Below are positions 25,849 to 35,473 of a DNA stretch of 52,340 bases, one piece after another; within the stretch, counting starts at the first letter, position 1; every line of letters begins with the position of its first letter. Under the pieces are notes generated by a model, which made no database searches, was not told the origin of the DNA, and saw nothing but the letters and a program-made list of their open reading frames with translations. The stretch is from Amycolatopsis alkalitolerans. Lineage in GTDB: Bacteria; Actinomycetota; Actinomycetes; Mycobacteriales; Pseudonocardiaceae. The stretch lies in assembly GCF_006152065.1 (NCBI RefSeq), contig NZ_VDFW01000041.1:1-52340 (forward strand), read 5' to 3'. The position numbers and the translations under genes were made by a program.

Positions 25849-27280
25849 CCCGTGGGCGGCGCTTTCCGCGCTGTGCCTGGGTTTCTTCATGATCCTGCTG
25901 GACACGACCATCGTGTCCATCGCGATTCCCGCGATGGTCCGGGAACTGCACACCTCGCTCAACTCCGTGGTCTGGGTGCTGTCGGTCTACCTGCTCACCT
26001 ACGCCGTCCCGATGCTGTTCACCAGCCGCCTCGGCGACCGGTTCGGACCGAAACGCGTCTACCTCGCGGGGCTCGTCGTCTTCACCCTCGCCTCGCTGTG
26101 GTGCGGCCTGTCCGGCAACGTCGAGATGCTGATCACGGCCCGCGCGGTGCAGGGCCTCGGCGCCGCGCTGATGACCCCGCAGACCCTCGCGTTCATCACG
26201 CACCTGTTCAAACCGGCCGAACGCGGCCCGGCGATGGGCATGTGGGGCGGCGTCGCGGGGCTCGCCACGATCGCCGGCCCGCTGCTGGGCGGCGTCCTGG
26301 TCGACGGGCTCGGCTGGGAGTGGATCTTCTTCGTGAACGTGCCGATCGGCGTGATCGCGATCGTGGCGACGATGATCCTGGTGCCGGACTGGCAGCCGAA
26401 GCATTCGCATTCCTTCGACATCCCCGGCATCGTGCTCTCCTCCGTGGGCCTGTTCTGCCTCGTCTTCGGCATCCAGAACGGCCAGCAGTACAACTGGGGC
26501 ACCGTGTTCGGCGCGGTGAACATCTTCGAGATCATCGGCGCGGGTGTGCTGCTGCTGGCGGCTTTCGTGGTGTGGCAACGGTTCAACAGGCGCGAACCGC
26601 TGCTGCCGCTGCGGGTGTTCGGCAACCGCAACTTCTCCGCCGGCACCGTCACCGCCGTGGCGATCGGCTTCGCGATCACCGGCATGTTCGTCCCGCTCGT
26701 CGTCTACGTCCAGGACGTGCTCGGCCTGAGCCCGACGAAGGCCGGCCTGCTGACCGCGCCGATGTCGCTGCTGTCCGGCATCGTCGCGCCGTTCATCGGG
26801 CGCCTTTCCGACAAGGTCAACGCCAAGTACCTGGTGATGTTCGGGTTCGTCGCGCTCGCCGGCGGCCTCGCTGCGATCGCGGCGCAGGCCCGGGCGGACA
26901 CGAGCCCGTGGGCCCTGATCCCCGCGCTGCTGCTGTGCGGGCTCGGCACGGGCTCGGTGTTCGCGCCGATGAGCAACGTCACGATGAGCTCGGTCGAGCG
27001 CACGCTCGCAGGCGCCGCGTCGGGCATCTTCAACACCGCGCGACAGGTCGGCGGCGTGCTCGGCAGCGCGGCGATCGGCGTGCTGCTGCAGGCCCGCATC
27101 ACCACGGCCATGGCCGCCGAGCGCGGTAATGCCCCCGTCGCGCTGACCACGGCGACGCGCGAGACGCTGATCCTGCCGGCCGCGGTGCTGCTGCTCGGCG
27201 CGATCGCCGCGACCGCGATGAAGCGGGTCGCCCGGCCCGAGCCCGCGCCCGCCGGCACCGAGCCTGCTCTACGCTCATAG
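25832..27280 (+). CDS. DHA2-type MFS drug efflux transporter, 14-TM
   Basis: 482 residues from ATG 25832, inside the padR 3' end. About 14 membrane segments; motif A reads GDRFGPKRVYLAG, motif C in segment 5 reads GGVAGLATIAGPLLGGVLVD, and the start FMILLDTTIVSIAIPAM is the DHA2 motif D1 (LDxTxVNxAxP). These features identify the EmrB/QacA proton-drug antiporter class. Regulated with PadR by the operator at 25146-25173. The maf gene starts three bases after its stop, so read-through into maf is possible. Confidence 0.92.
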   Translation: MNRQASPWAALSALCLGFFMILLDTTIVSIAIPAMVRELHTSLNSVVWVLSVYLLTYAVPMLFTSRLGDRFGPKRVYLAGLVVFTLASLWCGLSGNVEMLITARAVQGLGAALMTPQTLAFITHLFKPAERGPAMGMWGGVAGLATIAGPLLGGVLVDGLGWEWIFFVNVPIGVIAIVATMILVPDWQPKHSHSFDIPGIVLSSVGLFCLVFGIQNGQQYNWGTVFGAVNIFEIIGAGVLLLAAFVVWQRFNRREPLLPLRVFGNRNFSAGTVTAVAIGFAITGMFVPLVVYVQDVLGLSPTKAGLLTAPMSLLSGIVAPFIGRLSDKVNAKYLVMFGFVALAGGLAAIAAQARADTSPWALIPALLLCGLGTGSVFAPMSNVTMSSVERTLAGAASGIFNTARQVGGVLGSAAIGVLLQARITTAMAAERGNAPVALTTATRETLILPAAVLLLGAIAATAMKRVARPEPAPAGTEPALRS

Positions 27281-27283
27281 ACC

Positions 27284-27904
27284 GTGCGTTTCGTCTTAGC
27301 GTCCCAGTCCCCCGCCCGGCTCGGCGTGCTTCGCGCGGCCGGTGTCGATCCGAGTGTCGTGGTCTCCGGTGTCGACGAAGACGCCGTGGCCGCGACGCTG
27401 ACCGATCCGTCCCCGGCCGGGCTCGTCATCGCGCTCGCGGTGGCGAAGGCCGAGGCGGTGCTGGAAACCGTCGCCGGCACGCACTCCGACGCGGTGGTCG
27501 TCGGCTGCGACTCGATGCTGTCGATCGACGGCGAGATGCTCGGCAAGCCCGGTACGGCCGAGGTCGCCCGCAAGCGCTGGGCACTGCAGGCCGGCCGCAC
27601 CGGCGACCTGCTCACCGGGCACGCGGTGGTGAGGCTGGAGGGCGGCGAACCGACCAGGCGGGCCACCGGCAGCCACACGACACGAATCCGGTTCGCCGAC
27701 CCGTCGCCCGAAGAGATCGAGGCCTATATCGGCACCGGCGAGCCGCTCGAGGTCGCCGGGGCGTTCACCCTCGACGGGTTCGGCGGCTGGTTCATCGACG
27801 GGATCGACGGCGATCCGTCGAGTGTCATCGGCATCAGCCTGCCGCTCACCCGGCGCCTGCTGGCCGAAGTCGGGGTGTCCGTCACCGATCTGTGGTCGCG
27901 CTAA
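27284..27904 (+). CDS. maf: Maf-family nucleotide pyrophosphatase
   Basis: 206 residues from GTG 27284. Begins FVLASQSPARLGVLRAAGV, the Maf signature, followed by VVGCDSMLSIDGEMLGKPG (the catalytic Asp-containing loop) and GDPSSVIGISLPL at the C-terminus. Maf proteins hydrolyse dTTP/UTP or modified nucleotides to the monophosphate. In mycobacteria maf follows accD5-accE directly; here about 9.6 kb of accessory genes intervene. Its stop overlaps the convergent secreted-protein gene. Confidence 0.92.
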   Translation: MRFVLASQSPARLGVLRAAGVDPSVVVSGVDEDAVAATLTDPSPAGLVIALAVAKAEAVLETVAGTHSDAVVVGCDSMLSIDGEMLGKPGTAEVARKRWALQAGRTGDLLTGHAVVRLEGGEPTRRATGSHTTRIRFADPSPEEIEAYIGTGEPLEVAGAFTLDGFGGWFIDGIDGDPSSVIGISLPLTRRLLAEVGVSVTDLWSR

Positions 27905-28545
27905 GAACAGCGCCGCACGTCCGAGGCGCTGAGCCGGACATCCGGCCACCCACGGAGTTGCGAGAGATACGTGTAGGTCCTCGTGCAACCGAGCACCGCC
28001 CCGTCGAGGCCGTACATGCGCGCCAGCACCGGGGATGATTCGACGACCGTGACCTCGGGCGCGTCGGTGCCGAGGACATCGCCCAGCACGACCACTCCCG
28101 CGGTCGAAAAGTAGGGCTTGTCCATCGAACGCCAGTCGCCGCCCCGGTCGACGAGGAGTTCGCCGAGCCGCCCGCCGTTCAACGGCGCAGTCACCAGGCA
28201 AGCCGAAACCGAGGCGGCGACGCACGAAAGCGAGTTCGTGTCGAGCCGCGCGCCCAGTTCGGTGATGCTGGTCTGGATGACCTGGCCGCCCGACTGGAAC
28301 CGGCCGTTGCCGCCCGCGGCGTCCGCGAGCAACTCCACCCGCGCACCGTCGACCGATTGGGTGGTCAGCGTGCGGCACGGCCCGTTGCCGCACTCGGCAC
28401 TGGAGCCCTGCTGCGAAATCGCCGGTGCGGCCGCCTCCAGCCGAGGGGCCTCACCCCGGTCGCGCAGGGATGCGACGCCGGCCAGTGCACCGACCGTGAC
28501 CAGCGCGGCGACGACCGCCGTGACCACAACCGACCGAGGAACCAC
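27901..28545 (-). CDS. Exported or membrane-anchored cysteine-rich protein of unknown function
   Basis: 214 residues from GTG 28545, seven bases after AAGGAG. A hydrophobic segment at ~6-24 (VVVTAVVAALVTVGALAGVA) acts as signal peptide or anchor. The exterior part has six Cys, in CGNGPC, CVAASVSAC, GCTRTY and the penultimate position, suggesting three disulfides. I do not recognise a domain. It is divergent from accA3 with 141 bases between. Conserved proteins of this kind may be limited to the family Pseudonocardiaceae; that is a guess. Confidence 0.72.
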   Translation of the reverse strand: MVPRSVVVTAVVAALVTVGALAGVASLRDRGEAPRLEAAAPAISQQGSSAECGNGPCRTLTTQSVDGARVELLADAAGGNGRFQSGGQVIQTSITELGARLDTNSLSCVAASVSACLVTAPLNGGRLGELLVDRGGDWRSMDKPYFSTAGVVVLGDVLGTDAPEVTVVESSPVLARMYGLDGAVLGCTRTYTYLSQLRGWPDVRLSASDVRRCS

Positions 28546-28686
28546 GCGCGCACTCCTTCCCCCTCCGCGCCAGGGTAAGCGTGAGCCGCCTCTCACCGCA
28601 CGAGGACACCCGGCCCGTAAACTGCGGAAATGCCCCGCGGCTCGTGGGACGCTCCGGGGCGGAATCGGAGTTTCTGGAGGTAGGGC

Positions 28687-30468
28687 GTGCCCGAGCAGGC
28701 CACCGGCGGACCGGTCACCAAGATCCTGGTCGCCAACCGGGGCGAGATCGCGGTCCGGGTGATCAGAGCGGCCAGGGACGCGGGCGTGGCCAGCGTCGCC
28801 GTGTACGCCGAACCCGACCGGGACGCCCCGCACGTCCGCCTCGCCGACGAGGCGTTCGCGCTCGGCGGCACCACCGCGGCGGAGAGCTACCTGGTCATCG
28901 ACAAGCTCATCGACGTGGCGAAGCGCTCGGGCGCGGACTCGGTCCACCCCGGCTACGGCTTCCTGTCGGAGAACGCCGATTTCGCCCAGGCGGTGATCGA
29001 CGCCGGCCTGACCTGGATCGGCCCGGGCCCGGAGGCGATCCGCAACCTCGGCGACAAGGTGACCGCGCGGCACATCGCGATGAAGGCAGGCGCGCCGCTG
29101 GTGCCCGGCACCAAGGAACCGGTCGGCGGAGCCGGCGAGATCATCGCCTTCGCGCAGGAGAACGGCCTGCCCGTCGCGATCAAGGCCGCGTTCGGCGGCG
29201 GTGGCCGCGGGCTGAAGGTCGCGCGCACGATCGAAGAGATCCCCGAACTGTTCGAGTCGGCCACCCGGGAGGCCGTGGCCGCCTTCGGCCGTGGCGAGTG
29301 CTTCGTCGAGCGCTACCTGGACAAGCCGCGGCACGTCGAGGCCCAGGTCCTGGCCGACAAGCACGGCAACGCGATCGTCGTCGGCACCCGCGACTGCTCG
29401 TTGCAGCGGCGGCACCAGAAGCTCGTCGAGGAAGCGCCCGCGCCCTTCCTGACCGAGGAGCAGCGCGCCACGATCCACAGTTCCGCCAAGGCGATCTGCA
29501 GGGAAGCGGGGTACTCCGGAGCGGGCACCGTCGAGTACCTGGTGGGCACCGACGGCACGATCTCGTTCCTGGAGGTCAACACCCGGCTGCAGGTCGAGCA
29601 CCCCGTTTCCGAGGAGACCACCGGCATCGACCTGGTCCGCGAGATGTTCCGGATCGCCCGCGGCGAGAAGCTCCGCTTCACCGAGGATCCGCAGCCCCGC
29701 GGCCATTCGATCGAGTTCCGGATCAACGGCGAGGACGCCGGGCGCAACTTCCTGCCCGCGCCCGGCACCGTGAGGAAGCTGGTCTTCCCGGAAGGCCCCG
29801 GCGTCCGGGTCGACTCGGGCGTGCAGACCGGCAGCGTCATCGGCGGCCAGTTCGACTCGATGCTCGCGAAGCTGATCGTCACCGGCTCCGACCGGGAGAA
29901 CGCGCTCGAGCGCAGCCGGCGCGCGCTGGAGGAGATGGTCGCCGAAGGGATGGCGACCGTGCTCCCGTTCCACCGCGCGATCGTGCGCGATCCGGCGTTC
30001 ATCGGCGACGGCGAGTCGTTCAGCGTGCACACCCGCTGGATCGAGACCGAGTTCGACAACCAGATCGAGCCGTTCACCGACGGCGCCGGAGCCGAGGAGG
30101 AAGCCGAGCCCCGGCAGACGGTGGTCGTCGAGGTCGGCGGCCGGCGGCTCGAAGTGTCGCTGCCCGGTGACCTGGCGCTCGGCGGCGGTGGCGGCGCGGC
30201 ACAGAAGGCGGCGCCCCGCAAGCGAGCGGGCGGCACCAAGGCCACGGTCAGCGGCGACGCGGTGACCGCGCCGATGCAGGGCACGATCGTCAAGGTGGCC
30301 GTCGAGGAAGGCCAGCAGGTCGAGGCCGGCGAACTCGTCGTCGTGCTGGAGGCGATGAAGATGGAGAACCCGGTGACGGCCCACAAGGCCGGAACGGTCA
30401 CCGGCTTGTCCGTCGAGGTCGGTTCCGCCGTGACTCAGGGCGCTTCTCTCCTCGAAATCACGGGCTGA
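28687..30468 (+). CDS. accA3: Acyl-CoA carboxylase alpha subunit (biotin carboxylase + biotin carrier)
   Basis: 593 residues from GTG 28687 behind GGAGG. The N-terminal biotin carboxylase part has [19 protein letters not shown], the ATP-grasp loop [13 protein letters not shown] and the active-site segment [15 protein letters not shown] Gly/Ala/Lys-rich linker (~495-520) leads to the carrier domain with EAMKMEN; Lys558 is the biotinylation site for BirA. It works with AccD5/AccE and probably other AccD subunits. Supplies malonyl- and methylmalonyl-CoA. Confidence 0.95.
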   Translation: MPEQATGGPVTKILVANRGEIAVRVIRAARDAGVASVAVYAEPDRDAPHVRLADEAFALGGTTAAESYLVIDKLIDVAKRSGADSVHPGYGFLSENADFAQAVIDAGLTWIGPGPEAIRNLGDKVTARHIAMKAGAPLVPGTKEPVGGAGEIIAFAQENGLPVAIKAAFGGGGRGLKVARTIEEIPELFESATREAVAAFGRGECFVERYLDKPRHVEAQVLADKHGNAIVVGTRDCSLQRRHQKLVEEAPAPFLTEEQRATIHSSAKAICREAGYSGAGTVEYLVGTDGTISFLEVNTRLQVEHPVSEETTGIDLVREMFRIARGEKLRFTEDPQPRGHSIEFRINGEDAGRNFLPAPGTVRKLVFPEGPGVRVDSGVQTGSVIGGQFDSMLAKLIVTGSDRENALERSRRALEEMVAEGMATVLPFHRAIVRDPAFIGDGESFSVHTRWIETEFDNQIEPFTDGAGAEEEAEPRQTVVVEVGGRRLEVSLPGDLALGGGGGAAQKAAPRKRAGGTKATVSGDAVTAPMQGTIVKVAVEEGQQVEAGELVVVLEAMKMENPVTAHKAGTVTGLSVEVGSAVTQGASLLEITG

Positions 30469-30497
30469 GCCCGCCCGTTCCGGCATAACATCGAAGC

Positions 30498-30968
30498 GTG
30501 GACGAGGTCCCCGAACCAGACATGCGGATCGGCGACGCCGATCGGGAAAGCGCGCTGAAGGCGCTCGGCGAGCACATGAGCGCCGGGCGGCTCACCGTGG
30601 ACGAGTACGGCGAGCGGTCGGCGCAGGTCACCGCGGCGAAGACCCGGCGCGAACTGGCCGGGCTGTTCGGCGACCTGCCCGCGCCCCACCCGGTGCTCGG
30701 CGAGCCCCCGAAGCAGGCGGCCGTCCCGGCCCCGAAGCGCTCGGGCCCGGTCGCGTACACCGATCGCCCGCTGGGCCAGCGGGTCGCCGCAGCCGTGCTC
30801 CCGCTCCTGTTCGTCGGTGCCATCGTGCTGGGCCTCACCACGCACCTGTGGTGGTTCATCGCGGTGCCGTTCGTGTTCGGGGCGGTCGGCCAGGGCCTGT
30901 GGGGCAAGGACTGGGACAAGGACCGCCACCACGGCCGTGATCGCCACCGCGGCCACCGGTGGTCGTAG
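30498..30968 (+). CDS. DUF1707 (SHOCT-like) membrane protein, first of a tandem pair
   Basis: 156 residues from GTG 30498. The DUF1707 domain fills residues ~8-60 (MRIGDADRESALKALGEHMS, GRLTVDEYGERSAQVTAAKT), with a Pro-rich linker, two hydrophobic segments (~98-115 and 117-132) and a very basic His/Arg/Lys tail. The DUF1707 module is thought to be an intracellular interaction domain; no activity is known. The next gene, 18 bases on, is a paralogue. Confidence 0.87.
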   Translation: MDEVPEPDMRIGDADRESALKALGEHMSAGRLTVDEYGERSAQVTAAKTRRELAGLFGDLPAPHPVLGEPPKQAAVPAPKRSGPVAYTDRPLGQRVAAAVLPLLFVGAIVLGLTTHLWWFIAVPFVFGAVGQGLWGKDWDKDRHHGRDRHRGHRWS

Positions 30969-30986
30969 GCGTCGTACGATCGGCAC

Positions 30987-31355
30987 GTGAGCGCGGACAT
31001 GCGGCTCAGCGACGCTGAGCGCGACGAGGCGATCGAGGCGCTGTCCGAGCACGTCCGGACCGGACGCCTGGACATCGACGAGTACGGCACCCGGTCGGCG
31101 AAGGTCACCGCGGCCAAGACGCGCGGGGACCTGGCGCCCCTGTTCGCGGACCTGCCGGAGCCGCATCCCAGCGTGCTGCGGGCGGCTCCCGCACCGGCCG
31201 CCCGGTCCGTGGCACCGGTCCGCCGGTTCGGCGCCGCGGTCCCGATCGCGGCGATCGTCGCGCTTATGCTGTACTTCACCGTGGCCCGCGGGCTGTGGCT
31301 CGTGTTCCTGCTGCCCGTCGTGGTCGCGCTGGCGTTCGGAGCGAGGTCGCGCTAG
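30987..31355 (+). CDS. DUF1707 (SHOCT-like) membrane protein, second of a tandem pair
   Basis: 122 residues. The N-terminal domain (MRLSDAERDEAIEALSEHVR, GRLDIDEYGTRSAKVTAAKT) is clearly related to that of the preceding gene, followed by two membrane segments at the C-terminus. It lacks the long linker and the basic tail. A local duplication followed by divergence is the simplest explanation. Confidence 0.87.
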   Translation: MSADMRLSDAERDEAIEALSEHVRTGRLDIDEYGTRSAKVTAAKTRGDLAPLFADLPEPHPSVLRAAPAPAARSVAPVRRFGAAVPIAAIVALMLYFTVARGLWLVFLLPVVVALAFGARSR

Positions 31356-31359
31356 CCCC

Positions 31360-31887
31360 ATGCAACCGGTGGAGATCAACGCGGGCGAGTACTACCTGCG
31401 CCAGTTACGCGCGGACGAGCGCCTGGACGACCGGCCCACGCTGGTGGAAGCGTTCGCCGACGCCGAGCACTCCCGCTACATCGTCAACTACCGCGTGCGG
31501 AACCTCACCGAGGCCGGCAAGTACGTGAACCAGCGCGCGGCGGAGTGGTACCGGGACGAGCGCTGCTCGTGGGCGATCGCCGAGCCGACCACGGGCGCGC
31601 TGCTGGGCGAGATCGGGCTCAAGGAACTGGACCTCGAGGACGGGCACGGCGAGGTCGCGCTGTGGGTCCATCCGGCCGCGCGAGGCCGCGGGATCAGCGT
31701 CGTCGCGGTCAACGCGGCGGTGCGTTTCGGGTTCGGCGCGCTCGAACTGCGCGAGATCGCCTACCGGCACCATCCGGACAACTCGGCGTCGGAGGCGGTG
31801 GCCGAGCGCTGCGGGTTCACCCGGATAGGGCTCAGCGGCGACCCGAACCTGCCAGGGGAACCCCTCGTCACTTGGATACGAACCTGA
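31360..31887 (+). CDS. GNAT-family N-acetyltransferase (RimJ/RimL-like)
   Basis: 175 residues. The RimJ/L-type acetyl-CoA loop is WVHPAARGRGISVVAV, preceded by IGLKELDLEDGHGEVALWV and followed by AYRHHPDNSASEAVAERCGF, the usual strand-5/helix-5 region. The target may be a protein N-terminus or a small amine. It starts five bases after the second DUF1707 gene and is probably in the same transcript. Confidence 0.88.
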   Translation: MQPVEINAGEYYLRQLRADERLDDRPTLVEAFADAEHSRYIVNYRVRNLTEAGKYVNQRAAEWYRDERCSWAIAEPTTGALLGEIGLKELDLEDGHGEVALWVHPAARGRGISVVAVNAAVRFGFGALELREIAYRHHPDNSASEAVAERCGFTRIGLSGDPNLPGEPLVTWIRT

Positions 31888-32003
31888 ACAATCGGATTTC
31901 GAACTGATTTCCCTTGTGCCGGGTGACACAATTCCTTTCGCGGTCCCGGATCTTGTGGTGACCTGGGATCGGTAACCTTGCTTCAGCGCCGAACGGGGGA
32001 AAC

Positions 32004-32621
32004 GTGGGCGACTCCAGTCTGTTCCTGACCCGCATCCTCGACGTGCTGTGCGAGGGCGGCGACAAGATCGCCTTCGCCCACCGCAGCCGGTCGATGAGCT
32101 ACCAGGAGACCTTTGACACACTGAGACGGTTGCATACGACACTGAAAAACGAGGGAATTTCCCCGGGAGAAACGGTCGCGATAACCGGTGGCAACATGCC
32201 GGAAACAATTCTCCTGCAAATCGCGGCACAGCTTCGTGGTGCCCGGGTACTGCATCGCGCGGACCTGTCGTGCGAAGACGACGACGTCGAGGCGGACCAC
32301 GTGCTGTCCTCGGACCCGGACTGCCCGCTCCTGGTGGAAGGCCGCGGGACGAAGGCGGCCGAGGGTGACATCGTGATGCCGCGCGCGGTGGAGACGGTGT
32401 TCCCGGCGGAGGATGGGAACACCGTGCGTTACAGCGGCGAGTACGAGGAACTGGCACGCATGGTCGAGCCGAATCCGGACGGGCCGCAGCGCGTGCTGCT
32501 GATCGCGCCGATGTCGCACCCGATCGGCAACCGGATCACGCTGAAGGCGCTGCTGGGTGGCGACACCGTGGTCCTGCACGAACGCGCCCCGGAAACGGTG
32601 TCCTCGACCACCCTGCCCTGA
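32004..32621 (+). CDS. Short AMP-binding-like protein lacking the adenylation P-loop
   Basis: 205 residues from GTG 32004. Residues ~10-90 look like the N-terminus of an acyl/aryl-CoA ligase (MSYQETFDTLRRLHTTLKNE, GETVAITGGNMPETILLQIA). Residues ~165-195 match the region after the P-loop (VLLIAPMSHPIGNRITLKAL, GGDTVVLHE). The TSGTTGxPKG motif and the entire C-terminal half (normally ~300 more residues) are absent. The first ~80 codons use AAA, ATA and ATT more than the neighbours, and the upstream 115 bases are also AT-richer, suggesting recent arrival. It may be a remnant or a non-catalytic stand-alone domain. Confidence 0.7.
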   Translation: MGDSSLFLTRILDVLCEGGDKIAFAHRSRSMSYQETFDTLRRLHTTLKNEGISPGETVAITGGNMPETILLQIAAQLRGARVLHRADLSCEDDDVEADHVLSSDPDCPLLVEGRGTKAAEGDIVMPRAVETVFPAEDGNTVRYSGEYEELARMVEPNPDGPQRVLLIAPMSHPIGNRITLKALLGGDTVVLHERAPETVSSTTLP

Positions 32622-32626
32622 CGCCC

Positions 32627-34339
32627 TCAGCCCACCGGCTCGGTCAGCCGGGACCGGGCCTCCGGTGCCGAGGACCTCCTCGCGTCCGCCGCCTCGTCGT
32701 CCGGCTGCGTCTGCGAATCGCGCTCGGCCGCGACCCGTGCGGTGTAGACCTCGACCTCCCGCTCGATGGTCGCGTCGGACCAGCCCAGGACCTGCCCCAT
32801 GAGCATCGCGACCTGCGCCGCGCAGTCCACGCCCCGGTGCGGGTACTCGATCGAGATGCGCGTCCGCCGGGCGAGGACGTCCTCCAGGTGCAGCGCACCC
32901 TCGTCGCTCGCCGCGTACACCGCCTCGACCGCCAGGTAGTCCGGGGCGCTCTCGAGCGGCCGCAACAACTCCGGTTTGCCGTCGGCGCGAGCGAGCACCT
33001 CGTGCACCAGCGACCCGTAGCGGTCCAGCAGATGCCGGACCCGGTAAGGATGCAGCCCGTGCTGCGCCGCCAGATGATCGGCCTGGTTGACCAGCGCGTG
33101 ATAGCCGTCCGCCCCCAGCAGCGGGACCTTGTCGGTGATCGACGACTGCAGCCTCCCCGGCAGGTCCACCGCGGCGGAGTCCACGGCGTCGGCCGCCATC
33201 ACCCGGTACGTCGTGTACTTGCCACCCGCGATCGCCACCAGGCCCGGCGCCACGCGCGCGACCGCGTGCTCACGCGAAAGCTTCGAGGTCTCTTCGCTCT
33301 CCCCCGCCAGCAACGGCCGCAACCCGGCGTACACGCCTTCTATGTCGTCGTGGGTCAGCGGGGTCGCGAGCACCGCGTTGACGTGGTCGAGGATGTAGTC
33401 GATGTCGTTCTTCGTCGCGGCGGGATGCGCCAGGTCCAGATGCCAGTCGGTGTCGGTCGTGCCGACGATCCAGTGGTTTCGCCACGGGATCACGAACAGC
33501 ACGGACTTCTCCGTCCGGAGGATCAGCCCGGATTCGGACACGATCCGGTCCCGCGGCACCACGATGTGCACGCCCTTGCTCGCCCGCACGCGGAAACGGC
33601 CGCGGCTGCCGGACAGCCGCTGCAGCTCGTCCGTCCACACGCCGGTGCAGTTGATCACGACATTGGCCTGGACCTCTGTCTCGCGACCGTCCTCGACGTC
33701 CCGCACCCGCACCCCGGACACCCGGTCGGCTTCGCGGAGGAACTCGACGACCTGGGTCGAAGTGCGCACGACGGCGCCGTAATGGGCGGCCGTCCTGGCG
33801 ACGGTCATGGTGTGACGCGCGTCGTCGGACTGCGCGTCGTAGTACCGGATACCGCCGATGAGCGCATTCCGCTTGAGCGCGGGCACCAGCCGCAGCGCGC
33901 CCGCGCGCGTCAGATGTTTCTGGCCGGGCACCGATCGCGCGCCGCCCATCGTGTCGTAGAGGAAAAGCCCGGCCGCGGTGTACGGGCGCTCCCACGCCCG
34001 GTGCGTCAGCGGGTACAGGAAGCTCACCGGTTTCACCAGATGCGGCGCGAGTGTCGTGAGCATCAGCTCCCGCTCGTGCAGCGCCTCGCGGACCAGACCG
34101 AACTCGAGTTGCTCGAGATAGCGCAGGCCACCGTGGAAAAGCTTGCTCGACCGGCTCGACGTGCCCGAGGCCAGGTCGCGTGCCTCCACCAGCGCCACTC
34201 GAAGGCCGCGTGTCGCGGCGTCGAGGGCGGTGCCGGCACCGACGACCCCGCCGCCGACCACGACAAGGTCGAACGTCTCCTCGGTCAGCCGCCGCCAGGA
34301 TCGCTCACGTGCGGCCGGTCCCAGTTCCGCCTCAATCAC
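32627..34339 (-). CDS. glpD: Glycerol-3-phosphate dehydrogenase (FAD, respiratory type)
   Basis: 570 residues from GTG 34339, ten bases after AGGAGG. It oxidises glycerol-3-phosphate to dihydroxyacetone phosphate at the membrane and passes electrons to quinone. FAD-binding motif FDLVVVGGGVVGAGTALDAA at the start, then SSRSSKLFHGGLRYLEQLEF, IPWRNHWIVGTTDTDW and AGGKYTTYRVMAADAV, all GlpD signatures, with the C-terminal helical cap. It is divergent from glpF-glpK, making a complete glycerol uptake and oxidation locus. Confidence 0.94.
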   Translation of the reverse strand: MIEAELGPAARERSWRRLTEETFDLVVVGGGVVGAGTALDAATRGLRVALVEARDLASGTSSRSSKLFHGGLRYLEQLEFGLVREALHERELMLTTLAPHLVKPVSFLYPLTHRAWERPYTAAGLFLYDTMGGARSVPGQKHLTRAGALRLVPALKRNALIGGIRYYDAQSDDARHTMTVARTAAHYGAVVRTSTQVVEFLREADRVSGVRVRDVEDGRETEVQANVVINCTGVWTDELQRLSGSRGRFRVRASKGVHIVVPRDRIVSESGLILRTEKSVLFVIPWRNHWIVGTTDTDWHLDLAHPAATKNDIDYILDHVNAVLATPLTHDDIEGVYAGLRPLLAGESEETSKLSREHAVARVAPGLVAIAGGKYTTYRVMAADAVDSAAVDLPGRLQSSITDKVPLLGADGYHALVNQADHLAAQHGLHPYRVRHLLDRYGSLVHEVLARADGKPELLRPLESAPDYLAVEAVYAASDEGALHLEDVLARRTRISIEYPHRGVDCAAQVAMLMGQVLGWSDATIEREVEVYTARVAAERDSQTQPDDEAADARRSSAPEARSRLTEPVG

Positions 34340-34484
34340 TCCGGCTTCCCTCCTCGCGGGTGTCCTGCCGATCCCAGCATGGCACGTCGCCCGCTTCCGG
34401 GCCCGCGCGGGAACTTGTCCAACGTCTGCGGGTGCAGGACGATGAAGATCAGAGGCGACGATGCCTTGGAACCGGAGGTGCGCC

Positions 34485-35435
34485 ATGAGCGATCAGGTCT
34501 CTCATCGCGAGCCGGGGGCGTGGACCCGTCTGCGGCAGAACACTGGTGGGGAGTTGCTCGCGGAATTTCTCGGAACCGCGGTCATCATTCTTTTTGGCTG
34601 TGGTTCGGTCGCCGTCGCGGTGGCCGGTTTGCCCGGCTCGGGCAGGCAAACCGCTGATTTCGGCCCGGCCAACTGGCTGATCATAGCCTGGGGCTGGGGT
34701 TTTGCCGTCATGTTCGCGGTGTACGTGGCAGGAGGGGTGAGCGGTGCACACCTCAATCCCGCGGTCACCCTCGCCTTCGCCCTGCGCCGCGGGTTCGCGT
34801 GGCGAAAGGTTCTCCCTTACTGGGCGGCGCAGGTGATCGGCGCTCTCGCGGCCGCGGCGGTGGTCTACGCCGTGTACCACAACGCGATCGACGCCTTCAA
34901 CGCCGCGCAGAACCCGCCACAGGCCCGGCCGGATTCGCTGTCGACCTTCTCGATATTCGCCACTTTCCCGGCGAAGTACTTCGGCAACGGGATCTGGGGC
35001 CCGCTGGTGGACCAGATAGTCGGCACGGCCCTGCTCGTCGGTCTCATCGCGGCGCTGATCGACAAGCGTAACCAGGCGCCGCAAGGAAACTTCGGCCCGA
35101 TCGCGGTCGGGCTCGTCGTGGCCGGCATCGGCATGTCCTTCGGCACCAACGCCGGCTACGCGATCAACCCGGCCCGTGACCTCGGTCCCCGCTTGCTGAC
35201 CTTCTTCGAAGGCTGGGGCAGTAAGGCGTTCCCCGGCAACGGTGACTGGTTCAGCAACTACTTCTGGATCCCGATAGTCGGGCCACTCGTCGGCGGGGTC
35301 GTCGGCATCCTGATCTACGACCTGCTCATCGGTCAGGTGCTCGCGGCACGGCAGGCGCCGGAGCTCACGCCGCCCGAGCCGGGTCGCGTTCCCCAGCGCG
35401 AACCCGCGGACGGACCTGCGTCGGGGACCGACTGA
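34485..35435 (+). CDS. glpF: Glycerol facilitator (aquaglyceroporin)
   Basis: 316 residues from ATG 34485, six bases after GGAGGTG. Six membrane segments and two re-entrant NPA loops, GAHLNPAVT and GYAINPARD; the Asp after the second NPA(R) marks the glycerol-conducting type. The N-terminal extension (~30 residues) and acidic C-terminal tail are longer than in the E. coli protein. glpK follows 38 bases downstream in the same operon. Confidence 0.93.
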   Translation: MSDQVSHREPGAWTRLRQNTGGELLAEFLGTAVIILFGCGSVAVAVAGLPGSGRQTADFGPANWLIIAWGWGFAVMFAVYVAGGVSGAHLNPAVTLAFALRRGFAWRKVLPYWAAQVIGALAAAAVVYAVYHNAIDAFNAAQNPPQARPDSLSTFSIFATFPAKYFGNGIWGPLVDQIVGTALLVGLIAALIDKRNQAPQGNFGPIAVGLVVAGIGMSFGTNAGYAINPARDLGPRLLTFFEGWGSKAFPGNGDWFSNYFWIPIVGPLVGGVVGILIYDLLIGQVLAARQAPELTPPEPGRVPQREPADGPASGTD

Positions 35436-35473
35436 CCCGGACCGCATACCTCGAACGAGCCCAAGGAGGGCAT

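Noticed and set aside
28581..30170. 529-codon open frame overlapping accA3 in another frame
   Set aside because: Arg/Gly/Pro-rich out-of-frame reading of accA3, no family features.
32837..34657. 606-codon open frame opposite glpD
   Set aside because: Composition is a mirror of the glpD codons, with no domain and no ribosome site.
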